Positions 16,840-25,448 of a stretch of 62,497 bases of DNA are shown here, one piece after another (position 1 is the stretch's first letter; the number at the start of each line of letters is the position of its first letter). The stretch is from assembly GCA_964612075.1 (NCBI GenBank), contig CAZTFC010000009.1, positions 1-62,497 on the forward strand, in the 5' to 3' direction. The notes under the pieces are model-generated. The model was not told the origin of the DNA. It was given only the letters and a program-made list of their open reading frames with translations, and searched no databases. Source of the DNA: UBA2219 sp964612075. GTDB lineage: Bacteria > Desulfobacterota > Deferrimicrobia > Deferrimicrobiales > Deferrimicrobiaceae. A program made the position numbers and the translations under genes.

Positions 16840-18600
16840 GTGAAGCGGCGGTTTTTGGGCGTCCAGGCAGGGGCGCTTCTGCTGGCGGTGCTGATTTCCG
16901 TCCCGTCCATCGCGGGAGCGACCGATGCATCGCCCGTTCGCCCGCCGGCCGCCGCCGAAACGGCCGCCCGGCCGGGGGGACTTGTCCTCGCCCAGGCACC
17001 CGTCGCCGTCCCGACCCCGCTTCTCGTCAAGCCCCTCCCTCCCGCCCCGCCGCCCGCCATCGTCCAGCTCCCCACGGCCATCCCGGCGCCCGCCTCCCCG
17101 AAGGCGCCGCCGCTGGGTCCCGTGCACCCGTCGCTGGTCGCCCCGGCCTCGGAAAAGGCGCCCGACCGGGTCATATCCGCCGTGGAAGTGGACCGCCAGG
17201 TGAACACCACCCTGGACGACGATCCGGCCGAAGGGGACCGGGACGGTTTCTTCGAGACCGCCTCCGAGGAAGTGGAGAAGGGGAAGGACGGCAGTTTCGC
17301 GAGGATGACGAACCCGATCGACAAGTTCATCGATTACTTCACGAACCGGGGCCGCAAGCGCATGGAGGTTTACCTGGCCCGGTCCGGGAAATACCGCGAC
17401 ATGATGCGGGGGATCCTCGCGAAGTACGGCCTGCCCGAAGACCTGATCTACCTCGCGCTCATCGAGAGCGGTTTTTCCCCGAAGGCGTATTCGCACGCCA
17501 AGGCCGCGGGACCCTGGCAGTTCATCGCGGGGACGGGGAGGCGCTACGGGCTGCGGATCGACTGGTGGGCCGACGAGCGCCGGGACGCGGAGAAATCCAC
17601 CCACGCCGCCGCCTCCTACCTGAAGGACCTGTACGGGATGTTCGACTCCTGGCCGCTGGCCGCGGCCGCCTATAACGCGGGCGAGGGGAAGATCATCCGG
17701 GCGGTCAACCGGTACAAGTCCGACGACTTCGCCGAGCTGATCCGGTACAGGTACCTCAAGCAGGAGACGAAGGACTACGTCCCCAAGATGCTCGCCGCCC
17801 TGACCATCGCCAAGGAGCCCGAGAAGTACGGCTTCTCCGATATCGAGTACGAGGAACCGCTGAACCTGGAGACCGTAACCGTCCCCGGCGGGACGGACCT
17901 CGTGGAAACGGCGCGAATCCTCGAGGTCCCGTACGAGGATATCCGGGAATGGAACACCGAGCTTCGCAGGTTCTGCACGCCCCCCAACCGGGACGAGTAC
18001 GCACTGCGGCTTTCCGCGGAGGCGGCGGCCCGTGCCGGCGAGAGGATGGAGGAGATCCGTACGCGGGCGAAGGTGACGTTCCTGCAGCACAACGTCAGGA
18101 AGCGGGAGACGCTCGAGGGGCTCGCGGCGAAGTACGACACCACCCCCGCGATCCTCAGGGAATTGAACGGCCTGAGGCAGGGTTCCCTGCGCCGCGTCTC
18201 CCGGCTCGTCATCCCGGTGACCGGGCTTTCCGGCGAGGACGCCGTCCCCGGGAAGGAGATCGCCCCCGACCAGATCCTGATGGCGCACCAGCGGGCCGAG
18301 GAGAGCAGGCGCAGGACCCGGACCGCCGCGGCGTCGTCCCGCAGGGGCGCGGCGAAAGAGTCGGTCCGCGTCCGGAAGGGGGAGACCCTGACGTCGATCG
18401 CGAAGGAGCACGGCGTCTCCGCCGCCGAGCTCGCCCGGGCCAACGGGCTATCCGTGAAGGCCAAGGTCAAGGCCGGAGCGCGGCTGGTCGTCCCGGGCGG
18501 TGGATCCGGGGAGACGAAGGTCCGAAAGAAAATGGTCCGGCACAAGGTCCGCCGGGGGTCTTCCACCGACAAGATCGCCCGGGCGCCCGGCGTCGAGTAG
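16840..18600 (+). CDS. MltD-like lytic transglycosylase with LysM repeats
   Basis: Periplasmic muramidase that cuts peptidoglycan to anhydro-muropeptides. The 586-residue protein has a signal peptide (1-27), a proline/alanine-rich linker (to about 110), an SLT catalytic domain near 165-320 with the catalytic glutamate in ALIESGFSPKAYS and the AAGPWQFI motif, and a region resembling MltD up to 400. Two LysM modules follow (about 415-460 and 510-555). A third LysM start is cut off by the stop after RHKVRRGSSTDKIARAPG. The GTG at 16840 follows GGGAGGAAGA; the open frame from TTG 16819 lacks a binding site. Confidence 0.9.
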   Translation: MKRRFLGVQAGALLLAVLISVPSIAGATDASPVRPPAAAETAARPGGLVLAQAPVAVPTPLLVKPLPPAPPPAIVQLPTAIPAPASPKAPPLGPVHPSLVAPASEKAPDRVISAVEVDRQVNTTLDDDPAEGDRDGFFETASEEVEKGKDGSFARMTNPIDKFIDYFTNRGRKRMEVYLARSGKYRDMMRGILAKYGLPEDLIYLALIESGFSPKAYSHAKAAGPWQFIAGTGRRYGLRIDWWADERRDAEKSTHAAASYLKDLYGMFDSWPLAAAAYNAGEGKIIRAVNRYKSDDFAELIRYRYLKQETKDYVPKMLAALTIAKEPEKYGFSDIEYEEPLNLETVTVPGGTDLVETARILEVPYEDIREWNTELRRFCTPPNRDEYALRLSAEAAARAGERMEEIRTRAKVTFLQHNVRKRETLEGLAAKYDTTPAILRELNGLRQGSLRRVSRLVIPVTGLSGEDAVPGKEIAPDQILMAHQRAEESRRRTRTAAASSRRGAAKESVRVRKGETLTSIAKEHGVSAAELARANGLSVKAKVKAGARLVVPGGGSGETKVRKKMVRHKVRRGSSTDKIARAPGVE

Positions 18601-18615
18601 GACGCCGCAGCCTTC

Positions 18616-19086
18616 TTATCGCCCGACGCTCCTCCCGGCGCGCGCCAGGATGGATGTCGTGGAGCGTCCCGGCAGGAACCGGATCGTCCTCACCGTCCCG
18701 CCGTTCTCCCGCACGACGTCCGCCCCCACGATCTCCTTTCCCTTCCAGTCCCCTCCCTTGACCAGGACGTGCGGCATCACGTCGCGGATGAGCCGCAGCG
18801 GCGTGTCCTCCGGAAAGACCGCCACGTAGGAGACGCAGGAAAGGGAGGCGAGAAGGTAGGCCCGGTCGGCCGCCTTCTGCACCGGCCTGCCCTCCCCTTT
18901 GAGCCTCCGCACGGAGGCGTCGCTGTTGAGCCCCACGAAGAGCAGGTCCCCCAGGGATGCCGCCCGCCGGAGGTATTGCGCATGCCCCGCGTGCAGGATG
19001 TCGAAGCATCCGTTGGTGAAGACGATCTTCTTCCCCTGGCGCCGGAGCCGGGCGCAGAGGGCCCGCACCTCCCGGCGCGGGATCAC
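18616..19086 (-). CDS. rfaE2: D-glycero-beta-D-manno-heptose 1-phosphate adenylyltransferase
   Basis: Transfers AMP to heptose 1-phosphate, making ADP-heptose for the LPS inner core. The 156-residue protein is the stand-alone cytidylyltransferase-fold half of HldE. It has the nucleotide-binding FTNGCFDILHAGHAQYL (HxGH motif, residues 20-36), VGLNSDASVRRLKG, the VLVKGGDWKGKEIVGAD segment and the LPGRSTTSI motif near the C-terminus. The GTG at 19086 overlaps the amidase stop by 4 bases (GTGA). The matching kinase RfaE1 is not in the window. This is the last gene of the minus-strand cluster that starts at rplU. Confidence 0.92.
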   Translation of the reverse strand: MIPRREVRALCARLRRQGKKIVFTNGCFDILHAGHAQYLRRAASLGDLLFVGLNSDASVRRLKGEGRPVQKAADRAYLLASLSCVSYVAVFPEDTPLRLIRDVMPHVLVKGGDWKGKEIVGADVVRENGGTVRTIRFLPGRSTTSILARAGRSVGR

Positions 19087-19889
19087 ACGGGCGGCCGGGT
19101 CTTCCGGTACGCCCGGGGGTTTCTGTCTGCGAGGCACGGGATCCTCCTTCGGGTTTCCTCGACGACCGCCGGGTCGACGGTCGCCATCGCGATCCCTTCT
19201 TCCTCCCCAAGCGACGCGAGGCGCTCGCCCAGGGGGGACACGATGACGGATCCTCCCGAGTAATGGAACGGACCCGACGGGCCGACCGCGTTGGCGGCGA
19301 CGAGATAGGACTGGTTCTCCAGGGCGCGGGCGACCGTCAGGATCTCCCAGTGGGAAGCGCGCACGGAAGGCCACTGGGCCGCCACGCAGAGGAGGGTCGC
19401 CCCTTCGATCCAGTATTTCCGCGAGAGCTCGGGGAACCGCAGGTCGTAGCAGATCAGCGGCCCGAGCAGCCCGGCGTCCGTTGGGACGGCGCGGGCCGAC
19501 GTCCCCCGGCGGAACCATCGATCCTCCCCGGAAGGGGAGAAGAGGTGCGCCTTGCGGTATTCGCCGGTCACGACGCCGGTGGCGTTGACCACGTACATCG
19601 TGTTGCAGACCCCCCGGCCTACCCGTTCCGGAAGCGAGCCCGCGATCGCGGTGCGCAGGCTCGCCGCCAGCGTCCGAAGCTCGTGGAGGACGGCCGGGGT
19701 CGAACGGCAAAGCCCCGGCAGTCGGTCCTCCGCGAACCCCGTGCTCCACATCTCGGGGAGGACGCAGAGGCGCGCGCCCCTCCTCGCCGCCTCCTCGATC
19801 CGCGAGACGGCGCGGTCCCGGTTCGCGGGGACGTCGCCCACGTCGACTTGGAACTGCAATGCGGCCGCCGGGAACGGGGGAGAGGACAT
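19083..19889 (-). CDS. Carbon-nitrogen hydrolase (omega-amidase/nitrilase family)
   Basis: A 268-residue nitrilase-superfamily amidase. The catalytic triad is visible: glutamate in LPEMWSTGF near residue 42, lysine in EYRKAHLFSP near 113 and cysteine in LICYDLRFPEL near 148. The PEMWSTGF context is that of the YafV/Nit2-like omega-amidases, which hydrolyse alpha-ketoglutaramate and similar amides, but the substrate is an inference. The ATG at 19889 gives the normal N-terminus; the longer open frame upstream is low-complexity. It lies 26 bases after comF and overlaps rfaE2. Confidence 0.88.
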   Translation of the reverse strand: MSSPPFPAAALQFQVDVGDVPANRDRAVSRIEEAARRGARLCVLPEMWSTGFAEDRLPGLCRSTPAVLHELRTLAASLRTAIAGSLPERVGRGVCNTMYVVNATGVVTGEYRKAHLFSPSGEDRWFRRGTSARAVPTDAGLLGPLICYDLRFPELSRKYWIEGATLLCVAAQWPSVRASHWEILTVARALENQSYLVAANAVGPSGPFHYSGGSVIVSPLGERLASLGEEEGIAMATVDPAVVEETRRRIPCLADRNPRAYRKTRPPV

Positions 19890-19915
19890 CGTGGCTCCGT
19901 TGGCGGGCGCCGGTA

Positions 19916-20788
19916 TCAGGGAAAGGCGCGCGCTATCGTCACGACCACTATATGGTCCGCGCCGGCGCTTTTCAAGGCGGAGGCGGCGGCGCGCGCGGTG
20001 GCGCCGGAGGTGAGCACGTCGTCCAGGAGGAGGACCCTTGCGGGGGAGACCTTCCCGCGCGGAACGCGGAAGGCGTCCTCCACGTTCCTCTGGCGGTCCG
20101 CCCTCCGGAGCCCCGCCTGGGGGACGCGTTCCCTTCCGCGGCGAAGGACCAGCGGGTCGAACGGCCAACCCATCCGGCGGGCGAGGTGGACCCCGACCAC
20201 GGCCGGGAGGTTGAACCCGCGGCGGAAATACTTCAGGGGACGGACCGGGACCGGGACGATCGTCGGGGGGGGGCCGTCCGGGAAAAGGTCTCCCCACGGG
20301 CCGCGAAGCGCTTCCTCGAGCCGCTTGGCGACCGCCCGGGCCGGGAACGGCCGCCCGGAGTATTTCGAGGCGACGATGGCGGCGCGGACGTCACCGGCGT
20401 GCGCGAAGAGGGAACGGGCCGCGCGGAAGGGCGGCGGCGCCCCGGCGAGGGGAGCGCGGTCCGGGGACGTGCCGGCGGCAGGCCAGCGCGCGACCGCGGC
20501 GGAAGACAGGTCCGGGACCGCCGAGGGAAGGAACGCCCGAAGGAGCCGGAATTCCTCGACGATCGCGCGGAGCGGCCGGAAGAGGCGCGCCGGGAGGTCA
20601 GCGGGCGGTGGCGCCGACCGCGTACTCCCGGTTCCCGTGGTCGATGGCGTACCCGTTCCAGGTCCCGCAGTCGGGGCACCGGGGGGTCCACTTGATGGTG
20701 GGCGATCCGCATGTCGAGCAGCGGAACGGTATGAGGTACCTGCGCTTGTAGCCGTAGGCGAGCTGGTAGTGCTTGCAGGCCGACTCAA
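19916..20788 (-). CDS. comF: ComF-family phosphoribosyltransferase-like protein, start unclear
   Basis: The C-terminal 190 residues have the ComF pattern: VASKYSGRP, IVPVPVRPLKYFRRGFN, the RNVEDAFRV segment and the phosphoribosyltransferase loop VLLLDDVLTSGAT. ComF proteins assist DNA uptake and recombination in naturally competent bacteria, but many non-competent ones keep them. The usual N-terminal cysteine zinc ribbon is missing. After the lapB stop (20598) there is no in-frame ATG, GTG or TTG until deep in the domain. The only upstream canonical start is a TTG at 20788, 190 bases inside lapB. The span given is that frame; real translation probably begins near 20600 at an unusual codon. 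Confidence 0.7.
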   Translation of the reverse strand: MSRPASTTSSPTATSAGTSYRSAARHADRPPSSGPPGAPTAGPGTGTPSTTGTGSTRSAPPPADLPARLFRPLRAIVEEFRLLRAFLPSAVPDLSSAAVARWPAAGTSPDRAPLAGAPPPFRAARSLFAHAGDVRAAIVASKYSGRPFPARAVAKRLEEALRGPWGDLFPDGPPPTIVPVPVRPLKYFRRGFNLPAVVGVHLARRMGWPFDPLVLRRGRERVPQAGLRRADRQRNVEDAFRVPRGKVSPARVLLLDDVLTSGATARAAASALKSAGADHIVVVTIARAFP

Positions 20789-21926
20789 AGCGGCTTCTCC
20801 TCCGGAACGCTTCCGCGAGCAGGATGTGCAGCGATTCCCTCTCGGGCTCCAGCGTCTCGGCTTTCAACAACTGTTCCAACCCCTCGTCGATCATCTCGAG
20901 GCGGAGGAAGAATTTCCCCATGAAGAGGTTCACGTCGTAGTCGGAGGGGAATTCCTGCTGCAGGCGGCTGTAGATCCGGATCATCGACTGGGGGCGCTCG
21001 GTCTCGATGCAGAGGTCCTCCAGCTTGATGAGGAAGACGGGGTTCCTCGTGACGCGGAACCCATGGAGAAGGATCTCCGTGGCCTCGTTGAGATCGCGGG
21101 AGCGCATGTGGTCGGAGAGGGCGATGTGCGCCGGGCAGAAGGACGGCTCCTCCTTGACGAGGTCCCGCAGACGCCGCTCGGCGTCGTCCGCCTTCCCCTG
21201 CGCGAGGCGGGCAACGGCCTTCTCGTACCGGAGGGCGATGAACAGCGCCTGGTCCGCCGGGGAGGCGTCCTTCCCCTTGTGGCGCATCAGCTTCTTCTGC
21301 TCGGCGTAGGCGGGGACCATTTCGCCCCGGGAGATGTGGATGTCGCGGATCCCTTCCCAGGCCCGGGGATTCTCCCCTTCCGTCGCCTCGACGGCCTTGA
21401 GGGCGGAGAGCGCCGCCTCGGGATCGTTCATCCTGCGATACAGGGCGGCGAGACGGAAATAGACCGAAAGGTCGGAAGGGTCGACCTGCTTCATCTTCGT
21501 CAGCGCCTTCACGGCCTCGAGGTGGTTCCCCATCTCCTCGTGCGCGGAGGCGAGCAGCTCGAGCGCGTCCCGGTCCTCCGGGTTTACGGAGAGGCTCCGG
21601 GTCAATTCGCCGACGGCCTCGGCGAGCATCCCGCGCTGCACGAGCTCGGCCGCCTTCATCGCCCTCTCGCGGGCGGTCTTCCTGCGGTGCTTCTCACGGC
21701 GCTCGCGCCAGTTCTTGGACGCGTTGGTGACGTCGTTGACCATCGTGCCGAGGACGACCATGGCCGCGCCGAGGGAGAAGGACAGGATGATCAGCTGGTA
21801 GACCGCCAGGTCGGCCTGGTGGGTGGGGGAAAGGTAGAACGGGACGCGCTGCCCGTTCATCACGGAGATGTAGTAGAAGGCGACCAGGATGATGACGAAG
21901 AGAAGGAAGAGCAGACGGACCGCCAT
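20598..21926 (-). CDS. lapB: LapA-LapB fusion-like TPR protein with C-terminal zinc ribbon
   Basis: A 442-residue protein. It starts with a LapA-like module: two membrane helices (about 3-22 and 42-65) around NGQRVPFYLSP, then a basic stretch. TPR repeats follow (about 85-390), and the end is a rubredoxin-type ribbon CSTCG...CPDCG (about 402-422), as at the end of LapB/YciM. In E. coli LapA and LapB are separate neighbours, and LapB governs LPS synthesis by directing FtsH to LpxC. The ATG at 21926 follows GGAGGAA and lies two bases after the rsfS stop. Acting in LPS control is inferred from the domain order and from rfaE2 in the same cluster. Confidence 0.83.
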   Translation of the reverse strand: MAVRLLFLLFVIILVAFYYISVMNGQRVPFYLSPTHQADLAVYQLIILSFSLGAAMVVLGTMVNDVTNASKNWRERREKHRRKTARERAMKAAELVQRGMLAEAVGELTRSLSVNPEDRDALELLASAHEEMGNHLEAVKALTKMKQVDPSDLSVYFRLAALYRRMNDPEAALSALKAVEATEGENPRAWEGIRDIHISRGEMVPAYAEQKKLMRHKGKDASPADQALFIALRYEKAVARLAQGKADDAERRLRDLVKEEPSFCPAHIALSDHMRSRDLNEATEILLHGFRVTRNPVFLIKLEDLCIETERPQSMIRIYSRLQQEFPSDYDVNLFMGKFFLRLEMIDEGLEQLLKAETLEPERESLHILLAEAFRRRSRFESACKHYQLAYGYKRRYLIPFRCSTCGSPTIKWTPRCPDCGTWNGYAIDHGNREYAVGATAR

Positions 21927-21928
21927 GC

Positions 21929-22279
21929 CTATTCCTCCGGGACGGGCACCTCTGGCGCCGCTCCCCACAGCCGGTCGAAGTTGTAGAACTCGCGCACGCT
22001 CGACAGGAACACGTGCACCACGATGTCCCCGTAATCGATCAGCGCCCAGCGCCCGTCGCGAAGCCCCTCGACTCCCAGGGGACGGACCCCGTGCTCTTTC
22101 TTCAGGGTTTCCTCGATGTGCTGGGCCAGCGTCGTTACCTGCCGGTCGGAGCTTCCGGAGCAGAGGAGGAAGTAGTCGGTGTAGCCGGCAAGCTCCCGCA
22201 CATCCAGCGCGCGGACGTCCAGGGCTTTCTTGTCCCGGGCCAGCCGGGCGCATTGGAGCAGTGTTTCCAGCGTGGTGAT
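21929..22279 (-). CDS. rsfS: Ribosomal silencing factor RsfS, apparent AUC start
   Basis: Binds uL14 on the large subunit and blocks subunit joining during starvation. The domain is recognised by DKKALDVRALDV, GYTDYFLLCSGSSDRQV, EGLRDGRWALIDYGDIVVHVF and REFYNFDRLW. The first ATG/GTG/TTG in frame is the GTG at 22201, which would delete the first conserved helix and strand. The full domain can only begin just after the nadD stop. There the codon ATC at 22277-22279 lies 9 bases after AAGGGGGA, so an AUC start (116 residues) is the best fit. CTG at 22270 is an alternative, and a base error cannot be excluded. Confidence 0.85.
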   Translation of the reverse strand: MTTLETLLQCARLARDKKALDVRALDVRELAGYTDYFLLCSGSSDRQVTTLAQHIEETLKKEHGVRPLGVEGLRDGRWALIDYGDIVVHVFLSSVREFYNFDRLWGAAPEVPVPEE

Positions 22280-22285
22280 GGCCGG

Positions 22286-22951
22286 CTATCCCCCTTCTTC
22301 GTTCCGGTACAGCCCGTGGTCCGCGATGTACCGTTCCACCTCCGGCGCCACGAGCCCGCGGAGGGACCGTCCCTGCCTGACCTTTTCCCGGACGGAGCGC
22401 GACGAGATGTCCAGGACCGGAAGGGCGGGGCAAAGCACCTTGCGCCCGCCCGGAAGACGGAATGTGCGCCCCGGTAAACTATAACAACGGTTCCCTTCCG
22501 GTTCAAGGAGCACCCCCGGCGGGAACGCGGCTTCCGGCGGGGTTCCGGGGCGGGGGAGGACCAGGAAGTCGCAGGCGTCGAGCAGCTCCCCATACCGGTG
22601 CCACGTCGCGATCTCGGAGAACGCGTCGGTCCCGATGACGAACAGCACCTCGGCGCCGGGGTGGGCCTCCTTCACCTCCAGGACCGTGAGGAGGGAATAG
22701 GACGGCCCTTCCCGCCGCAACTCCAGGTCGAGGACGTCGAGTCCCTCGACGCCGGCGACGGCGGCCCGGGCCATGGCCAGGCGGTGCTCCGCCGGGGACA
22801 CGGGGAGATGCGGCTTGTGGGGGGGGCGGGCCGACGGGATCAGGTAGAGGACGGGGAGCCCGAGCGACTCCCGCACCTCGACCGCCATCCGGAGGTGCCC
22901 GTTATGGAAGGGGTCGAACGTCCCCCCGTAGATGGCGACGCTCCGGTCCAT
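22286..22951 (-). CDS. nadD: Nicotinate-nucleotide adenylyltransferase
   Basis: Joins AMP to nicotinate mononucleotide in NAD synthesis. The 221-residue protein starts MDRSVAIYGGTFDPFHNGHL with the nucleotidyltransferase GGTFDPxHxGH motif. It continues with IPSARPPHKP, the FVIGTDAFSEIATWHRY segment near 105 and the C-terminal ISSRSVREKV (ISSTxIR-type) motif near 183. The ATG at 22951 lies 8 bases after the proA stop. It is in the same frame as rsfS, separated from it by a single TAG. Confidence 0.95.
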   Translation of the reverse strand: MDRSVAIYGGTFDPFHNGHLRMAVEVRESLGLPVLYLIPSARPPHKPHLPVSPAEHRLAMARAAVAGVEGLDVLDLELRREGPSYSLLTVLEVKEAHPGAEVLFVIGTDAFSEIATWHRYGELLDACDFLVLPRPGTPPEAAFPPGVLLEPEGNRCYSLPGRTFRLPGGRKVLCPALPVLDISSRSVREKVRQGRSLRGLVAPEVERYIADHGLYRNEEGG

Positions 22952-22959
22952 CGGCCGCG

Positions 22960-24234
22960 CTATTTCCTCACCTGCCCGTCCCCGAAGGCGACGAACTTGG
23001 AAGTCGTCAGCTCCTCGAGGCCCATCGGGCCGAACGCGTGGATCTTCGTGGTGCTGATCCCGATTTCCGCGCCGAGGCCGAGCTGGAAGCCGTCGTTGAA
23101 GCGGGTCGAGGCGTTCACCAGCACGAGGGAGGAGTCCACCTCGCGCAGGAAGCGCATCGCGCGGGCGTGATCCCGGGTGAGGATGGCTTCCGTGTGCTGG
23201 GAGCCGTACCGGCGGATATGCTCCATCGCCGCGTCGATCGAGGGGACCACCCGCACCGCGAGGACCAGGTCGAGATACTCCCGGCCCCAGTCCTCCTCCG
23301 TCGCCGCGGCGGTCCCCGGGACCGTCCGGACCGTCTCCGGGCAGCCGCGGAGCTCGACCCCCGCCCCGACCATCGCCTCCGCGAGGTGCGGCAGGAACGC
23401 CGGGGCGATCGCCTCGTGCACCAGAAGCGTTTCCATCGCGTTGCAGACGCCGGGACGCTGCGCCTTCGCGTTCACGCACACCCGGACGGCCTGCTCGATG
23501 TCGGCGGTCTCGTCCACGAAGATGTGGCACACGCCCTTGTAATGCTTGATCACCGGGATCCGCGATTTCTCGACGACGCTGCGGATGAGCCCCTCGCCTC
23601 CCCGCGGGATGACGAGGTCGACGCTCTCCTCCTGCTGCAGCAGCACGTCGATCGCCGCGCGGTCCGTCACAGGGATGAAGGAGACGGCGTCCGCGGGGAG
23701 ACGCGCCTGGGCCAGGGCCCCGCGCAGGATCTCGGAGATGGCGGCGTTCGAGCGGATCGCCTCGGAGCCGCCCCGCAGCACGACGGCGTTGCCCGACTTG
23801 ACGCACAGGGCCGCGGCGTCCGCGGTGACGTTGGGGCGCGACTCGTAGATGATCGCGATCACCCCGAGGGGGATCCGCATCCTGCCGACCAGCAGGCCGT
23901 TGGGGCGGCGCCCCATCCGCTCGACGCCGCCCACGGGGTCGGGCAGGGCGGCCACTTCCATGATGCCGTCGGCCATCTGGCGGATCCGCGCGTCGTTCAG
24001 CAGCAGCCGGTCCAGCATCGCGGCGGAAAGGCCGCGCGCCTTCCCCGCCTCGAGGTCCTTCGCGTTCTCCTCCCGCAGGAACCCCGCGCGGGAGACCAGC
24101 CCTTCCGCCATGGCGCGGAGGGCGGCGTTCTTGGCGTCCGTCCCGGCGCCCGCCAGGGCCGGCGCCGCGGCCTTCGCCGCGCGGCACACGCCGACCACCA
24201 GGGTTTCGGTAGTTCCCAAATCGTTCGTCGTCAT
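22960..24234 (-). CDS. proA: Gamma-glutamyl phosphate reductase
   Basis: Reduces gamma-glutamyl phosphate to glutamate semialdehyde, the second step of proline synthesis. The 424-residue aldehyde dehydrogenase-fold protein has IYESRPNVTADAAALCVKSGNAV near 127-150 with the RP-N-T signature, VDLVIPRGGEGLIR, the catalytic cysteine region VNAKAQRPGVCNAMETLL near 275, and the ending ELTTSKFVAFGDGQVR. The ATG at 24234 overlaps proB by 4 bases, giving tight coupling with the kinase that makes its unstable substrate. Confidence 0.96.
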   Translation of the reverse strand: MTTNDLGTTETLVVGVCRAAKAAAPALAGAGTDAKNAALRAMAEGLVSRAGFLREENAKDLEAGKARGLSAAMLDRLLLNDARIRQMADGIMEVAALPDPVGGVERMGRRPNGLLVGRMRIPLGVIAIIYESRPNVTADAAALCVKSGNAVVLRGGSEAIRSNAAISEILRGALAQARLPADAVSFIPVTDRAAIDVLLQQEESVDLVIPRGGEGLIRSVVEKSRIPVIKHYKGVCHIFVDETADIEQAVRVCVNAKAQRPGVCNAMETLLVHEAIAPAFLPHLAEAMVGAGVELRGCPETVRTVPGTAAATEEDWGREYLDLVLAVRVVPSIDAAMEHIRRYGSQHTEAILTRDHARAMRFLREVDSSLVLVNASTRFNDGFQLGLGAEIGISTTKIHAFGPMGLEELTTSKFVAFGDGQVRK

Positions 24235-25448
24235 GCGCTCCCTTTCCTCGTTTCGGTGGATTTCATGGAGGGCAGGGTCGTCAGGTCGTCGCGGTGCACG
24301 ACGACGGCGGGCGTCCCCTCGCCCAGGATGCGGCGGACCTCCTCGCTCCGTTTCCCCTTGCACCGGTCCACCTGCCCGCTGCTCCACCTCGCGATGCCCC
24401 GGGCGAAAACGCGCCCTTTCTGGTCCGCGATGGAAACCATCTCGCCCGGGACGAAGTCGCCCCGCACGCCGGTCACCCCGGCGGGGAGGAGGCTCTTGCC
24501 TCCTTCCAGCAACACTTTCCGCGCCCCGTCGTCGACCAGCACCGTCCCGTGGGCGTGCTGCGCGTAGGCGATCCACATCTTCCGGGTCGACAGCTTCCCC
24601 GTGTTCCGGGGGAGGATCAGCGTTCCCGCGTCCTTCCCCTCGAGCGCGTCCAGGATCGGCCGGGGAGCGAGCCCGGAGGCGATGACCACCGGGATCCCCG
24701 AGGCGGAGAGCACCCGCGCGGCGTGGATCTTGGAGCTCATCCCGCCGGTGCCCGCGGAGGAGGTTCCCAGCCCGATGGCGTTGCGGACCGACTCGTCGTC
24801 GGGGTTCTCGACGAGGGGGATGCGGCGGGCGTCGGGGAACCGGTGCGGGTCCTTCGTGAAGAGCCCGTCGCTGTCGGTGAGCATGATCAGGAGGTCGGCG
24901 CAGGTCATCTGGGTGACCAGCGCGGCCAGGTGGTCGTTGGCCCCGCGCTCGTCGCCCTCGAGGCGGATCTCCTCGGTGGCCACCGTGTCGTTCTCGTTGA
25001 TGATGGGCACGATCCCCCGGGAGAGGAGCGTCGTCAGCGTGTTCTGGGCGTTGACGTACCGCTCCCGCTTCTCGAAGTCGTCGTGGGTCAGCAGGAGCTG
25101 CGCCACGTGCATACCGTGCTTCTCGAAGGCCCGCTCGTAGGCGCGCATGAGGGTGGTCTGGCCGACCGCCGCCGCCGCCTGCTTCAGCGCGACGGTCTTC
25201 GGGCGAGTAACCATCCCCAGCTTCTTCCTGCCCGCGGCGACCGCACCCGAGGTGACGACGATGGAGTTGATCCCGGCCTCCGTCCAGCAGGCGGAGACCT
25301 GCGCGGCGAGGGCGCGGATGGTCGACTCCCGCAGCCCCTCCTCCGGGTCGGTGACCGTGCCGCTGCCCAGCTTGATCACGATCCGGCGGATCCCGGGGAA
25401 GGAGAGGCCCGCCCTGCGGGCTTTCCTTCCGGCTTCCTCAGGCGTCAT
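24231..25448 (-). CDS. proB: Glutamate 5-kinase
   Basis: Phosphorylates glutamate, the committed step of proline synthesis. The 405-residue protein has the amino-acid-kinase domain (RIVIKLGSGTVTD near 22, VTSGAVAAGRKKL, PIINENDTVATEEI near 148, DSDGLFTKDP and GTGGMSSKIHAA near 220) and a C-terminal PUA domain (about 285-370), as in E. coli ProB. Feedback inhibition by proline is known for the family but cannot be judged here. It overlaps obgE and proA by 4 bases each. Confidence 0.96.
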   Translation of the reverse strand: MTPEEAGRKARRAGLSFPGIRRIVIKLGSGTVTDPEEGLRESTIRALAAQVSACWTEAGINSIVVTSGAVAAGRKKLGMVTRPKTVALKQAAAAVGQTTLMRAYERAFEKHGMHVAQLLLTHDDFEKRERYVNAQNTLTTLLSRGIVPIINENDTVATEEIRLEGDERGANDHLAALVTQMTCADLLIMLTDSDGLFTKDPHRFPDARRIPLVENPDDESVRNAIGLGTSSAGTGGMSSKIHAARVLSASGIPVVIASGLAPRPILDALEGKDAGTLILPRNTGKLSTRKMWIAYAQHAHGTVLVDDGARKVLLEGGKSLLPAGVTGVRGDFVPGEMVSIADQKGRVFARGIARWSSGQVDRCKGKRSEEVRRILGEGTPAVVVHRDDLTTLPSMKSTETRKGSA

